From: an uncultured Spirochaetaceae bacterium
Lineage (GTDB): Bacteria > Spirochaetota > Spirochaetia > Treponematales > Treponemataceae
Length of the DNA: 48,494 nt
Reading direction: 5' to 3'
Assembly (NCBI GenBank): GCA_902797305.1
Contig: CADBSK010000042.1
Location: 1-48,494 of the forward strand
In this document: positions 7,915 to 16,715 of the stretch, piece by piece
How positions within the stretch are numbered: the stretch's first letter is position 1
How the letters are laid out: every line of letters begins with the position of its first letter
Translations under genes and position numbers: made by a program
The notes under the pieces: model-generated
Told to the model about the DNA's origin: nothing
The model's database searches: none
Seen by the model: only the letters and a program-made list of their open reading frames with translations

Positions 7915-8631
7915 ATGGAAAAATTGATTAACGACATCGGTTATATATTTTCAACAATTCCTGAGATAGTAACAAAATTACCAATCACTCTTTTTATTGC
8001 CTTTTCAGCTACTTTCAGCGGATTTTTACTGGGAATATTGATTGCCTTAATTCGATTTTTTCATATCAAAGTTCTATCTCAGCTGGCAACGGTTTTTATT
8101 TCCTTTATCCGCGGTACTCCAATGGTAATTCAGCTTTATCTTACCTACTACGGAATACCTCTTTTAATTTCAAGAATTGCTGAATCAACTGGAAATGAAT
8201 TTGATATGAATACCTTGCCAAGTACCCTCTTTGCAATAATTGCATTTGCATTGAATACCGGAGCCTACATGTCAGAGTCTTTCAGAAGTTCCCTGATGGC
8301 TGTAGAAGCCGGACAATTTGAAGCTTGTAAGAGTCTTCATTATTCAACATGGGATTCTTTGCGCACCGTCATTTTGCCCCAGGCCTTTGTCATTGCAATT
8401 CCGACCCTGACAAGCTCCCTTTTAGCTATGATAAAGAATACTTCTCTTGCTTTCTGTATTACGGTTGTAGATATCATGGCTCAAGCAAGAATTGTTGGGT
8501 CCCGCTCATTCCGTTATTTTGAAATTTACATTGCGGTTTCCCTTATTTACTGGCCAATCTGTGCCCTCCTGGAACGACTTTTGCTTTCACTAGAAAAGAA
8601 ACTTTCCAGATTCAGTAAAAAAGCGTTTTAG
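7915..8631 (+). CDS. Polar amino acid ABC transporter permease (importer 2)
   Basis: A 238-residue permease with the motif [20 protein letters not shown] and the EAA loop [20 protein letters not shown] followed by ILPQ. The glycine normally found in the EAA loop is replaced (SLHYS). It is the only permease in this operon, so it probably forms a homodimer. It lies 17 bp after the binding-protein gene and its stop is 11 bp before the ATPase start. Confidence 0.92.
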   Translation: MEKLINDIGYIFSTIPEIVTKLPITLFIAFSATFSGFLLGILIALIRFFHIKVLSQLATVFISFIRGTPMVIQLYLTYYGIPLLISRIAESTGNEFDMNTLPSTLFAIIAFALNTGAYMSESFRSSLMAVEAGQFEACKSLHYSTWDSLRTVILPQAFVIAIPTLTSSLLAMIKNTSLAFCITVVDIMAQARIVGSRSFRYFEIYIAVSLIYWPICALLERLLLSLEKKLSRFSKKAF

Positions 8632-8642
8632 TGAGGCAAAAT

Positions 8643-9392
8643 ATGATAGAAATCAGAAACCTGAAAAAATCCTTTAATCAGAACGAAGTTTTACGAGGAA
8701 TAAACCTTTCAATAAAAGACAACGAGATTGTTTCAATAATCGGTTCCAGCGGAGGCGGAAAATCTACTCTGCTCCGCTGCCTGAATTTTCTTGAACATGC
8801 AGATTCTGGATTTATCAAAATCGGAGAAGTGAGCATTGATTGCTCAAATACAAATAAAAAAGACATTAGAAAAATAATTTCAAAAAGTACTATGGTTTTC
8901 CAGAATTTCAATCTTTTTAAAAACAAAACCGTTCTACAAAACATTACCGAGCCTTTAATCATAAATACTAAGGTTCCAAAGGATCAGGCCAGAGAAATTG
9001 CCCTTAAATATCTTGCAAAGGTGGGACTAGAAAGCAAAAAGGATGAGTATCCGTCAAAACTTTCCGGAGGTCAGCAGCAGAGGGTTGGAATTGCCAGAGC
9101 ACTGGTTCTTAATCCCCAGGTGATTTTATTTGATGAACCCACAAGTGCCCTGGATCCTGAGCTTGTAAGTGATGTCTTAAAGCTTATTAAAGAAGTTGCA
9201 GACGAAAAAAGAACAATGATTATTGTTACTCACGAAATGACCTTTGCCAGAGAAGTTTCTGACAAGGTTGTTTACATGGATAAGGGTGAAATTGTTGAAG
9301 TAGGCAGCCCCGATGAGATTTTTGTAAAACCAAAAGAAGAGAGAACCAGACAGTTCCTTGCAAGATATCTGCAGCCTGAATATATAATCTAA
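8643..9392 (+). CDS. Polar amino acid ABC transporter ATP-binding protein (importer 2)
   Basis: A 249-residue ATPase with Walker [10 protein letters not shown], signature [14 protein letters not shown], Walker [15 protein letters not shown] and [12 protein letters not shown] prefer the ATG at 8643 to an upstream GTG at 8631: GAGG lies six bases before the ATG, and the protein then begins [11 protein letters not shown] as is usual for the family. It is closely similar in motifs to the ATPase of importer 1. The next gene, 20 bp on, encodes the second NifD-like subunit. Confidence 0.93.
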   Translation: MIEIRNLKKSFNQNEVLRGINLSIKDNEIVSIIGSSGGGKSTLLRCLNFLEHADSGFIKIGEVSIDCSNTNKKDIRKIISKSTMVFQNFNLFKNKTVLQNITEPLIINTKVPKDQAREIALKYLAKVGLESKKDEYPSKLSGGQQQRVGIARALVLNPQVILFDEPTSALDPELVSDVLKLIKEVADEKRTMIIVTHEMTFAREVSDKVVYMDKGEIVEVGSPDEIFVKPKEERTRQFLARYLQPEYII

Positions 9393-9412
9393 CGTTTTTT
9401 ATGGAGAAGAAA

Positions 9413-10864
9413 ATGCCTTTTGATTTATCAAACTCTGAAATTTCCATGAGGGAAAGCCGCTTAAATTCTGTAGTTACCTACAATGGTGACATAAAATCTC
9501 TGATTTCAGATACAAAAAAGTGCTCCGTAAAAAACTGCGAGCGCTGCTTTACACAGAATAATACTTGTCTTTCCATAATGGTAATGGACCAAATAAGCAG
9601 CATAAGAAATATTACTATCGTCTACCACACTCCCGTTGGCTGCGGAGCCTTTATTCCTCGATGGACGGCTCTGTATAATTCTATTTGTGAGCGTACAGGA
9701 AGAAAATGGAATACAAAATACCTTAGCACAAATCTCAATGAAAGCGACACCGTTTTTGGAGCCGCAAATAAGTTGAGAAACACCGTTCAGGAAGCCTGGG
9801 ACCGATATCCTTCTGATGCAATCTTCATCTGTACAGGATGTGTGATAGGCATTATAGGTGAAGACATAGATTCTGTAGCTGAAGAGTTTTCAAAAAAACT
9901 TCCTGTGCCCGTAATTCCTGTCCACTGCGAAGGAATTAAAAGCAAAGTCTGGGCAACAGGCTTTGATATCAGCGATTACATAATTCTCAAGCACATTGTT
10001 AAGCCTCCCAAAGGAAAAAGACCTATAATCAATTTTAAGAATTTTGAAGAAAAAATCAGACCTTATATAACTAGAATATTTAAACGTTTTGAAGTAGAAC
10101 CACTTTTCCTATATGCAAACTCCACAATAGAAGAATTGTCCCATATGAGCGAAAGCCTGGCTACTGTTAGTTCATGCGGAGCCTTGAGTCCCTATCTCGG
10201 AAACGCCCTTGAGGAACTTTACGGCGTTCCTTATGTAAGAACAATCAATGGAAACGGAATGGAAGGCTTTGATACCTGGCTCCGTGACATTGCAAGAATT
10301 CTCCATAAAGAAGAGATTGCTGAGGAAATTATTCGCGAGGAAAGAGAAAAATATCTTCCAAAAATTGAGGAATTTAAAAAACAGTTTGAAGGAAAAACTG
10401 CGGTTGTTGCAGCCGGGCCTGGATTTACTTATGAGGCTGTCAGGGTTCTAAATGAAATTGGAATTAAGGTAATGACAGCCCTTTCATGGCATCACGATTC
10501 AAAATACGATGATCAGGTAATTCCTGAAACCCTTACATATCTTGAAAAATCTCAACCGGATTTAAAAGTTTCTATTATAGATTTGCAGAATCACGAACTT
10601 TTGAATATCATAAACAGGGAAAAGCCTGACCTCTACATAGTCCGCCATCCAGGAACAAGACCATTTGTAACTAAACTTGGGATTCCTGTAGTTCAGGTTA
10701 CAGACGAATATCAGATGTTCGGCTATGAAGGCCTATGTTCTTTTGCCCAGAACATTGCAGACTTATTCAACAACAAAAGTTTTACAGAAGGCTTAAAAAC
10801 CCACTCTTCAGTTCCATATACATCATGGTGGCTCGAACAGCCTGCAAATAAATTCTATTCCTGA
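9413..10864 (+). CDS. Nitrogenase-like subunit, NifD type (second copy)
   Basis: A 483-residue nitrogenase component 1 family protein. The ATG at 9413 has GGAGA six bases upstream and puts the cysteines in register with the other NifD-like protein; an ATG at 9401 lacks a ribosome site. P-cluster-type cysteines are C52 (NNTCLSI), C77 (TPVGCGAF) and C143 (CTGCVIGIIGED). C255 (SSCGALSPYLGNALEE) aligns with the FeMo-cofactor Cys of NifD. The cofactor His is absent: the region reads VQVTDEYQMFGY. Three extra N-terminal cysteines (C37, C42, C45) are shared with the other D subunit. It is the last gene of the importer 2 operon. It may pair with the NifK-like protein at 4757-6046 as a second reductase or as a NifEN-like scaffold. 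Confidence 0.88.
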   Translation: MPFDLSNSEISMRESRLNSVVTYNGDIKSLISDTKKCSVKNCERCFTQNNTCLSIMVMDQISSIRNITIVYHTPVGCGAFIPRWTALYNSICERTGRKWNTKYLSTNLNESDTVFGAANKLRNTVQEAWDRYPSDAIFICTGCVIGIIGEDIDSVAEEFSKKLPVPVIPVHCEGIKSKVWATGFDISDYIILKHIVKPPKGKRPIINFKNFEEKIRPYITRIFKRFEVEPLFLYANSTIEELSHMSESLATVSSCGALSPYLGNALEELYGVPYVRTINGNGMEGFDTWLRDIARILHKEEIAEEIIREEREKYLPKIEEFKKQFEGKTAVVAAGPGFTYEAVRVLNEIGIKVMTALSWHHDSKYDDQVIPETLTYLEKSQPDLKVSIIDLQNHELLNIINREKPDLYIVRHPGTRPFVTKLGIPVVQVTDEYQMFGYEGLCSFAQNIADLFNNKSFTEGLKTHSSVPYTSWWLEQPANKFYS

Positions 10865-10888
10865 GCCTAATCCAACGATGGTCTGAGT

Positions 10889-10957
10889 GGTGATAATACT
10901 GCTTGTAATATTCCTCGTGGATAGTGTTTTCACGCGGGTATATTTCGCATTATCACC
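10889..10957. repeat. 9-bp inverted repeat downstream of the second nifD-like gene
   Basis: GGTGATAAT at 10889-10897 is matched by ATTATCACC at 10949-10957, with a 51-bp spacer. The right arm falls inside the 149-bp dispersed repeat. It could mark an element end or act as a weak transcript end; no T-run follows. Confidence 0.35.
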
Positions 10958-11085
10958 ATTTTCTACAGGCGGTATCCGCTTGCTTACGCAAGCGGTCGCG
11001 CTTTGCGTGGTTCCGGCTTTCGCCTTCATTCCTACGCTGCGCTTCGGAACTCGCCATTCGGCGAGCCACTACAATCGCTTACCGA
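10937..11085. repeat. 149-bp dispersed GC-rich repeat, copy 1
   Basis: It matches 14396-14544 in the same orientation with six substitutions and no gap. It is GC-rich against AT-rich surroundings. It contains a perfect hairpin (CCGCTTGC, loop TTAC, GCAAGCGG; 10976-10995), GTTCCG/CGGAAC arms and a CGCCATTCGGCG palindrome. Short ORFs crossing it are not convincing genes. It looks like a non-autonomous dispersed repeat. It lies between the second nifD-like gene and the degraded island. Confidence 0.8.
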
Positions 11086-11120
11086 TTTATGAAACTTTTA
11101 AACAATTTTATTAATATTTC

Positions 11121-11615
11121 TTAAAGCATAAATCCTAGAGTATAGCTTGTTACTTTATGATTTTTCAATTTGAAAGATAAATTTAATGGAGCCGGTTCTG
11201 ATTTTAATATTGTATAACTAATAAAGTTCTCGTTTTTCTGCACTTCAACCTCAGGAGTAGTTGTTATAAGTGTAAGTATTTCTTCTTCTCTTTTGCCAAT
11301 AACTTTAATTCCATTTAATGTTATTAATGAATTAGAACATTCTAATTGAAAAAAATGATTATTTTCATCGTAATAAAATACATCATTATAAATAAATTTA
11401 AAATCTTTCCCTACAATTATTATTCCATTATACTCTTCTTTGCAATCAGACTTTATTTGATTAACATTGATTTGACTTTTATATTTTTCAACAACATTCT
11501 TATAATCTAGAAAATTATCAATTATAGATAAATCAAAACTAATTCTCTGATTATTTTTACATCCTAAAGCTAAAAGACTAAACATTATAATTGCAATTAT
11601 AAACCTATTCTTCAT
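11121..11615 (-). CDS. Hypothetical lipoprotein, possible immunity-type protein
   Basis: A 164-residue protein with a lipoprotein signal: MKNRFIIAIIMFSLLALGC, with a good lipobox (LALGC) and then KNNQRISF. The remainder is AT-rich-coded, with no recognisable domain. GGAGG and a further AGGA lie before the ATG. It follows another lipoprotein gene by 3 bp, which in turn follows a truncated Rhs tip. Small secreted or lipidated proteins directly behind Rhs tips are often immunity proteins; that is context only. Confidence 0.65.
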   Translation of the reverse strand: MKNRFIIAIIMFSLLALGCKNNQRISFDLSIIDNFLDYKNVVEKYKSQINVNQIKSDCKEEYNGIIIVGKDFKFIYNDVFYYDENNHFFQLECSNSLITLNGIKVIGKREEEILTLITTTPEVEVQKNENFISYTILKSEPAPLNLSFKLKNHKVTSYTLGFML

Positions 11616-11618
11616 TTC

Positions 11619-12257
11619 CTAATCCTCCACAACATTTACAGTAGACTTTCCACCTGACTTTAATGCTTTATCAGAAATTTCTGCAATTTTATTTATTTGT
11701 AGCTCCTCCAAATTTATCTCTAAAAGCTCACTGGATTGAAAATCATTTTGAAACTTGTAATAAAACTTTCCATCTTTGTAATAAACGATATCAACACTTA
11801 TAGAATCATCGCTAAATTCCGGAAATGTTTTTTCATATTTTTTAACCATATCTGGCAAAGTATAAACTTCTACAACTGGCATACCAACTTCTTTTGTCTT
11901 TCCATTATCCTGCACAAACAAATAGTTTAAATCTGGGTCAGCACAAATTTCTTGAGATTCTCCAGCAAATAACAATTTAGCGTTATTTTTCATACCATCA
12001 ATATACCAAACTTCGCAAATTAAGGTTCTATTTTTCAACCAATAATTACTTTCAAAAACTACTTTCGTATTATCGATATTTGTAAATAGCAATGGCTTTA
12101 TTATTTGACCTTTTATTTCAACGATTTTTTTATTGTTATTCTTTACGACTGTAGCCACGCCTTTATCTGTTTGATTTTTTTCATAATTAAAGACAACTTT
12201 ACCCTGTGTACAAGATGTGAAAAATAACATTAAAATCAACGCAATACTGTATTTCAT
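11619..12257 (-). CDS. Hypothetical lipoprotein behind the Rhs tip
   Basis: About 212 residues. The start at 12257 is chosen because AGGAG sits just before it and because it gives the signal MKYSIALILMLFFTSC with Cys in lipobox position. The mature part has alternating strands with a C-terminal SVDIVYYKDGKFYYKFQNDF segment, and no family I recognise. It starts 5 bp after the stop of the Rhs-tip ORF, so it is probably in the same transcript. A candidate immunity or accessory protein for the Rhs C-terminal domain. Confidence 0.62.
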   Translation of the reverse strand: MKYSIALILMLFFTSCTQGKVVFNYEKNQTDKGVATVVKNNNKKIVEIKGQIIKPLLFTNIDNTKVVFESNYWLKNRTLICEVWYIDGMKNNAKLLFAGESQEICADPDLNYLFVQDNGKTKEVGMPVVEVYTLPDMVKKYEKTFPEFSDDSISVDIVYYKDGKFYYKFQNDFQSSELLEINLEELQINKIAEISDKALKSGGKSTVNVVED

Positions 12258-12261
12258 ATAT

Positions 12262-13102
12262 TTACTCCTGTTTATTTGAATCAACAACAATAACTCTTTG
12301 AACTGCAGATAATTTTACATACATATTATTATCTTGTTCTTTCCAATTATTGTTATAATTTGCTCTAAATTTATTATCATTTTTTGAAGTAGGACCTACT
12401 TTAATCCAACTTTCTCCGTTTTCATCTTTATGAATGTCTCCATTTACATTAACCCAGTGTAATCCAGAATTCCCATCACTTAATGTATAAGGTACCTGTG
12501 CAACAGCATATGAATTTTTATTCGAATCATTCATTTCCAATAATTTATTTCGTCCGGACTGATCTTCAAATCCCGTAGCAGTTAGACTTCGGTTATTAGC
12601 ACAAGCAATGAAATTTAAGCAATCTTTTCCTTCTCCTGTAAAATTTATAACATTCATATTAATCATTGAAGGATCAACTTGTAAAAAGTCTCGCATACCT
12701 CCATTAATAAGATAATTCTCATTTGTAAAAATATTTGCCATGGCAGTTATAGCACAACCATAACTCTTCATTTTATCATTACTATTATTAATACGTTCAT
12801 TTTCCCATGGTCCAGAATTCATTAAGAAAACGGTTTGAATAGGAAGAATTTTATTGCCATCCGTATCCACATAATGTACCGGGTTATTCCCCGCATAAAG
12901 ATAAAGATTCAAATTAACCGAGTTATAAATTCCGCCTTCGCCTTCAGAAGTCTTACTTAAATATTCTCCCACCACCGGGATCCGTACTAATCCACCTGGA
13001 ATACTTCGGGTCCAGGTATCTTGATGCTTGTTCATATGTTTTTCGTTCTTGATTTTTAAGAATTGTATTCCATGTATTATGTAATTCTTCTATATCAATC
13101 AT
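12262..13102 (-). pseudogene. Rhs-type tip with C39-like C-terminal domain, frameshifted and truncated
   Basis: Two frames together give the end of an Rhs/YD-repeat core. The first frame, from an ATG at 13102, reads ...SRYLDPKYSRWISTDP, the classic Rhs junction. The second, from about 12979 down to 12262, continues GEYLSKTSEGEGG, then NLYLYAGNNPVHYVDTDGNK. One extra C in the run at 12977-12982 (GATCCC on the coding strand) separates the frames. After the core comes a 190-residue variable domain with KSYGCAITAMANIFT and SGLHWVNVNGD. These Cys and His motifs suggest a papain/C39-like peptidase fold. The long N-terminal Rhs shell is missing, so this is a displaced tip cassette. A frame could survive if the 258-residue distal part is translated from an ATG at 13035. 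Confidence 0.7.
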
Positions 13103-13196
13103 AACTACACAGTAACAAATTACATAAATTGAGAAAACCTGCGACTATGAAAAGTTAGTGAGTATTATTTATATAACTTGAGAATTCAATTTATTC

Positions 13197-14027
13197 ATGT
13201 TAATATCAGTTATGGATTCAATAGATTTGGCAAAAAAGCAGAAAATGATTGCCCGTCTTGAAGCATTTACTTTGATGGACGATGATTTTATGACACGCTT
13301 TTTTGAAGATAATAAAGAGTGTACACAATTTGTAATTCAGACAATTTTGGACAACAAAGAGATTGAGGTTATTGAAGAAGTTGCCCAAAAGGTTGTAAAA
13401 AGCCTAGAAGGTCGTTCTGTAAAACTTGATGTTTTTGCACGCGACAGTAAAGGAAAGCCGTACGATATAGAGATTCAGAGAGCTGATAAAGGAGCTGGTG
13501 CAAAACGAGCAAGACATAATGCAGCTCTTATGGATGCTGATGAAACAGTGCCAGGGATGGATCCGGAAAAACTTCCTGAAAGTTATGTCATATTCATTAC
13601 GGAACATGACATTTTCAAAAAAGGATTACCGGTTTATCATATAAATCGTATCGTTGAAGAATGTGGAACATTGTTTGACGATAAAATGCATATTATATAT
13701 GTGAACGGAAAATATAGGGGTGATGACCCGATTGGTAACCTTATGCATGATTTTAATTGCAGTAAGGCTAGTGATATGAAGAATAAACTTCTGGCAGAAA
13801 GAGCCAGATACCTCAAGGAAAACGACAAGGGGGTACAATATATGTGCAGAATCATGGAAGACTTCGCAAAGGAAGAAAGAAAAGAAGAAAGAGAAGAAAC
13901 AAGAATTGAAACAGCTGCTCAGCTTCTTGAACAGGGTAAAATGTCAGAAAAAGAAATTGCAGACTTTTTCAAATTTTCTGAAGAACAGATGAAGGCTGTA
14001 AAAGAAAAAGTTTCTGTACTTGCATAG
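13197..14027 (+). CDS. PD-(D/E)XK nuclease-family transposase-like protein (Rpn/PDDEXK_2 type)
   Basis: A 276-residue protein of the Rpn/PDDEXK_2 group common in spirochaetes and other gut bacteria. The catalytic core is SVKLDVFARDSKGKPYDIEIQR (D, then E-x-Q), with LPESYVIFITEHDIF downstream. The C-terminus is rich in Lys and Glu (KEERKEEREETRIE) and ends in a helical segment. Such proteins cleave DNA and can promote recombination. A later in-frame ATG at 13212 is an alternative start; neither has a strong ribosome site. It is the only plus-strand gene in this accessory island. Confidence 0.8.
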   Translation: MLISVMDSIDLAKKQKMIARLEAFTLMDDDFMTRFFEDNKECTQFVIQTILDNKEIEVIEEVAQKVVKSLEGRSVKLDVFARDSKGKPYDIEIQRADKGAGAKRARHNAALMDADETVPGMDPEKLPESYVIFITEHDIFKKGLPVYHINRIVEECGTLFDDKMHIIYVNGKYRGDDPIGNLMHDFNCSKASDMKNKLLAERARYLKENDKGVQYMCRIMEDFAKEERKEEREETRIETAAQLLEQGKMSEKEIADFFKFSEEQMKAVKEKVSVLA

Positions 14028-14045
14028 ATTATTATTTCATAAAAA

Positions 14046-14071
14046 ATGGCGAGAATTAAGATTCTCGCCAT
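14046..14071 (-). terminator. Rho-independent terminator (minus strand)
   Basis: A perfect 11-bp stem (ATGGCGAGAAT/ATTCTCGCCAT) with a 4-nt loop. Read on the minus strand it is followed by TTTTTT, as expected for a terminator of the small membrane-protein transcript. On the plus strand no T-run follows, although the hairpin lies just after the PD-(D/E)XK gene. Confidence 0.75.
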
Positions 14072-14121
14072 AACCTTCTAAACCTCCCATCAGAAGCAAA
14101 GAATTCTGTGGTGATTTTTAA

Positions 14122-14343
14122 TTATTTTATCTCAAATATTTCATATAATATAAAAAAGACTACGAATATAATAAAAACTATTGATGAAAGGAATATCTTT
14201 TTATCTTTTTTAATGTTTTTCCAATTACCTTCTTTAGAGATTTTTCCAGTTATAAAATTTGATACATGACTAATAAATGAAGTCGATATAAAAAATAAGA
14301 ATAAAACTAGATAATCTTTCCAATTATTAAACTGCTTATTCAT
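14122..14343 (-). CDS. Small membrane protein, hypothetical
   Basis: A 73-residue protein with two likely membrane segments (about 11-27 and 50-70) separated by a basic loop (GKISKEGNWKNIKKDKK). No family recognised. Its ATG overlaps by 8 bp the stop of a short remnant ORF, and a terminator follows at 14046-14071. It may be part of a degraded toxin/immunity cassette. Confidence 0.5.
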   Translation of the reverse strand: MNKQFNNWKDYLVLFLFFISTSFISHVSNFITGKISKEGNWKNIKKDKKIFLSSIVFIIFVVFFILYEIFEIK

Positions 14344-14407
14344 TATTATTTTCCATTAATTTATCAAATGACTCGAATTCTATTTCATAATCAAAGGTAT
14401 ATTTCAT
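14336..14407 (-). pseudogene. Remnant: C-terminal end of a gene cut off by the dispersed repeat
   Basis: A 23-residue acidic reading frame, MKYTFDYEIEFESFDKLMEN then NNE, ends in an ATGAATAA overlap with the next gene. Such coupling is typical of a real upstream gene. Its first codons lie inside the 149-bp repeat, suggesting that the repeat replaced or separated the 5' part. Confidence 0.35.
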
Positions 14408-14544
14408 ATTATCACCATTTTCTACTGGCGGTATCCGCTTGCTTACGCAAGCGGTCGCGCTTTTCGTGGTTCCGGCTTTCGCCTTCATTCCTTCGCTACG
14501 CTTCGGAACTCGCCATTCGGCGAGCCACTACAATCGCTTACCGA
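14396..14544. repeat. 149-bp dispersed GC-rich repeat, copy 2
   Basis: The second copy of the element at 10937-11085, in the same orientation, 143 of 149 positions identical. It keeps the CCGCTTGC/GCAAGCGG hairpin and the CGCCATTCGGCG palindrome. The pair brackets the Rhs tip, its lipoproteins and the PD-(D/E)XK gene as a roughly 3.4-kb segment. Confidence 0.8.
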
Positions 14545-14568
14545 ACAAAAGACATTAGTAGGAATAAA

Positions 14569-15546
14569 TTATTTTTTTTGATTACCTTTATCAAAATCTT
14601 TAATCACTAAAAAATCATAATCTTTCGAAAACTCTTTTTCAATTTTATCAAACTTAAATTCCAACACATCTTTCTGAACTCTTGGTTTATAGTGGTATCT
14701 TTTATAAATATGAAAAGAATTATTTGCTCTTATACCATCCTGATTAAACCAATAGTAAAAAGTTAGATATTTATAGAACATTTCATTTATCATTGGAAGT
14801 TTTGAAGTCATCATTACAATACCTTTATTTGAATATTTATTGAGAACTTCCTTAATTAAATCATCATTTTTCTCCAATAATCCTAAATACAATAATTTTG
14901 AATCTAAAAATTCTGAAGTCGTCTTGTCCATATACTCTGATTGTTCATTATTAAAACATGAATCTAGATATTCATTGTTTTGTCTAAAATTAATTTCTTT
15001 AACCCAAAGTTCTTCTTCAAGGCTTAAGTTTGAATATTCAGCAAAAGATTCAACACTAGAATAATTTATGTTATAAGAATTATTCACAAGTCTATTAAGC
15101 TCATTAATAACTTTTACCCAAAATAAAAAATCGCTTGATTCCTCAAAAGTCAAATATTTATTTTTTTGTGATTCCTTACATTTTAGAAAGAACTTTAAAG
15201 CTTTTTTATTTTCTCCAATATCAAAATAAAACTTTCCTAAATAAAAATTAATTTCATAGGATTTTGGTTCAAATTGATATGCAATTTTCATTAATTTTAG
15301 AGCTTCTCTAACATTCATCATATTAAGTTTATAAAGTGAAACTGCATAATCATAATAATACCAGTCAGTTTTTAAATTTGTAGGAATATCAGAATTATTT
15401 AGAAGATTTATAACCTCATTATAATTTGAATTCTCCATATTAGATTTTATTAAGTCATAACAAGATGGCAATTTTTTTTCGATTTTTAAATTACAACCAG
15501 AAAAAAGAATTACCAACAAGAAAGAAAAATATTTTAAATGTTTCAT
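14569..15546 (-). CDS. Hypothetical lipoprotein with TPR-like helices
   Basis: A 325-residue protein. The lipoprotein signal is MKHLKYFSFLLVILFSGC (lipobox LFSGC). The segment from about residue 60 to 135 (WYYYDYAVSLYKL, ALKLMKIAYQFEPKSYEINF, LGKFYFDIGENKKALKFFLK) has the A/Y/G spacing of TPR units. The rest is helical with no named family. Its ATG overlaps the stop of the remnant upstream in a TAATG junction. Coding is strongly AT-rich, like the rest of the island. Confidence 0.65.
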   Translation of the reverse strand: MKHLKYFSFLLVILFSGCNLKIEKKLPSCYDLIKSNMENSNYNEVINLLNNSDIPTNLKTDWYYYDYAVSLYKLNMMNVREALKLMKIAYQFEPKSYEINFYLGKFYFDIGENKKALKFFLKCKESQKNKYLTFEESSDFLFWVKVINELNRLVNNSYNINYSSVESFAEYSNLSLEEELWVKEINFRQNNEYLDSCFNNEQSEYMDKTTSEFLDSKLLYLGLLEKNDDLIKEVLNKYSNKGIVMMTSKLPMINEMFYKYLTFYYWFNQDGIRANNSFHIYKRYHYKPRVQKDVLEFKFDKIEKEFSKDYDFLVIKDFDKGNQKK

Positions 15547-15739
15547 TATTCGACATTCTCCAAAAGAAAATCAGGCGAAGAATAGTAATTATAAGTATCA
15601 ACATTTTTTTATTAAGTGATTCTTTCTGTCTATTCTTAATAGTACCACAAGGTCCTGATTGTACAACTGATTCATTATCACCACAAATAACATGAATATT
15701 TGGAAGATGATACTTTCCTCTTTTTTCAGTATACAACAT
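15546..15739 (-). pseudogene. Frameshifted small ORF upstream of the TPR-like lipoprotein
   Basis: The first frame starts at 15739 (MLYTEKRGKYHLPNIHVICG) and runs to a run of seven A on the coding strand at about 15605-15611. There another frame takes over, reading KNVDTYNYYSSPDFLLENVE and ending in TAATG, coupled to the lipoprotein start. The switch at a homopolymer suggests a slippage mutation or a read error. No family recognised. Confidence 0.35.
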
Positions 15740-15774
15740 ATTCTGTTAAAAAATAAATAATTCCGTTCCTGCTC

Positions 15775-16707
15775 CTAATCTATCTGATCAAGTTTCAGGA
15801 TTTTCTTTATGCAGGCAATGTAGTCTCTGGTAATTGAGTCAATTTTTCTTTCTTTTGTAATATAGCCAAGACTAAAGCTGTGAGACCATTCACTGTCTGC
15901 TTTTTTAAGGGGAATTGTTACAAACTCTTCCCCTTCATTATTTTTCTTTTCATAATTCTCTACTGAAACACCGGAAAGAAAAGTAAAACCTTTAAGGTTC
16001 TCTAATAAATTCAATTCTGTAGAACGGTCTGCTACGGTGATAGGCTGATTAAGACCATATTCATCAATTATTGCATCAGAAAAAAAAGATTTTACATCAT
16101 CTGTATCAAAAGTGATAAAGTGATAGGGACGCAAATCTTCTAAAGAAATCCAGTCCTTTTCTGCCAGGGGATGATCTTTATGTACATAGACAAAAGCTCC
16201 GCATTCTGTAAGAGGAGTAAAAACCAGTTTATTTGCAGCGAGTGCTTTTTCTATTTCTTCCTGATTAGTTTCGCTTATGTAAAGAAGACCAATGTGACTT
16301 TTTCCCCCTGCAACATCCTCAATTACATTTAAGGCACGCATTTCCCTAAAAGAAAAATCATACTGACTGCCAGAGTAAGCTTTTACAACATCTATAAAAG
16401 CACGTCGTGCAAATTCGTAGTATAAAGCAGAAACAGAAAATCTTTTCTTTTCGGGAGTAATGTATTTTGCAAGAATTTTTTCGTAAGTCTGAAAGAGAAA
16501 ACGGGCATCTAAGAGAAAATCATTACCTTTTTCTGTAAGACTTGTTCCTCTAGAAGTCCGTCTAAAAATTTCAAATCCCAGCTCTCTTTCCAGATCATGA
16601 ATACTTGCCGTAAGGGATGGCTGAGAAATATATAGTTTTTCTGAAGCCTTGTTAAAGGAGCCGCAGTCAGCGACTCCCAGACAATATCGGATCTGTTGAA
16701 TCGTCAT
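15775..16707 (-). CDS. LysR-family transcriptional regulator in the nitrogenase-like operon
   Basis: A 310-residue LysR regulator. The N-terminal helix-turn-helix is MTIQQIRYCLGVADCGSFNK followed by ASEKLYISQPSLTASIHDLE. The C-terminal effector-binding domain follows. It starts 8 bp after the NifK-like stop, so it is the distal gene of the long operon. LysR regulators with sulfur-related effectors (CysB, and the SalR type tied to methylthio-alkane reductase genes) are precedents. A candidate site is the perfect inverted repeat at 6955-6980 before importer 2. The effector is not visible in the sequence. Confidence 0.9.
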   Translation of the reverse strand: MTIQQIRYCLGVADCGSFNKASEKLYISQPSLTASIHDLERELGFEIFRRTSRGTSLTEKGNDFLLDARFLFQTYEKILAKYITPEKKRFSVSALYYEFARRAFIDVVKAYSGSQYDFSFREMRALNVIEDVAGGKSHIGLLYISETNQEEIEKALAANKLVFTPLTECGAFVYVHKDHPLAEKDWISLEDLRPYHFITFDTDDVKSFFSDAIIDEYGLNQPITVADRSTELNLLENLKGFTFLSGVSVENYEKKNNEGEEFVTIPLKKADSEWSHSFSLGYITKERKIDSITRDYIACIKKILKLDQID

Positions 16708-16715
16708 TTCAGAAC

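Noticed and set aside
10887..11124. Short overlapping ORFs across the first 149-bp repeat
   Set aside because: They translate a non-coding GC-rich repeat; the same peptide arises from copy 2 only because the DNA is repeated.
10937..14544. Integron attC sites, since treponemes can carry chromosomal integrons and the island has small cassette-like genes
   Set aside because: The 149-bp repeats lack paired GTTRRRY/RYYYAAC core sites, there is no integrase, and the genes between them are not each flanked by a copy.
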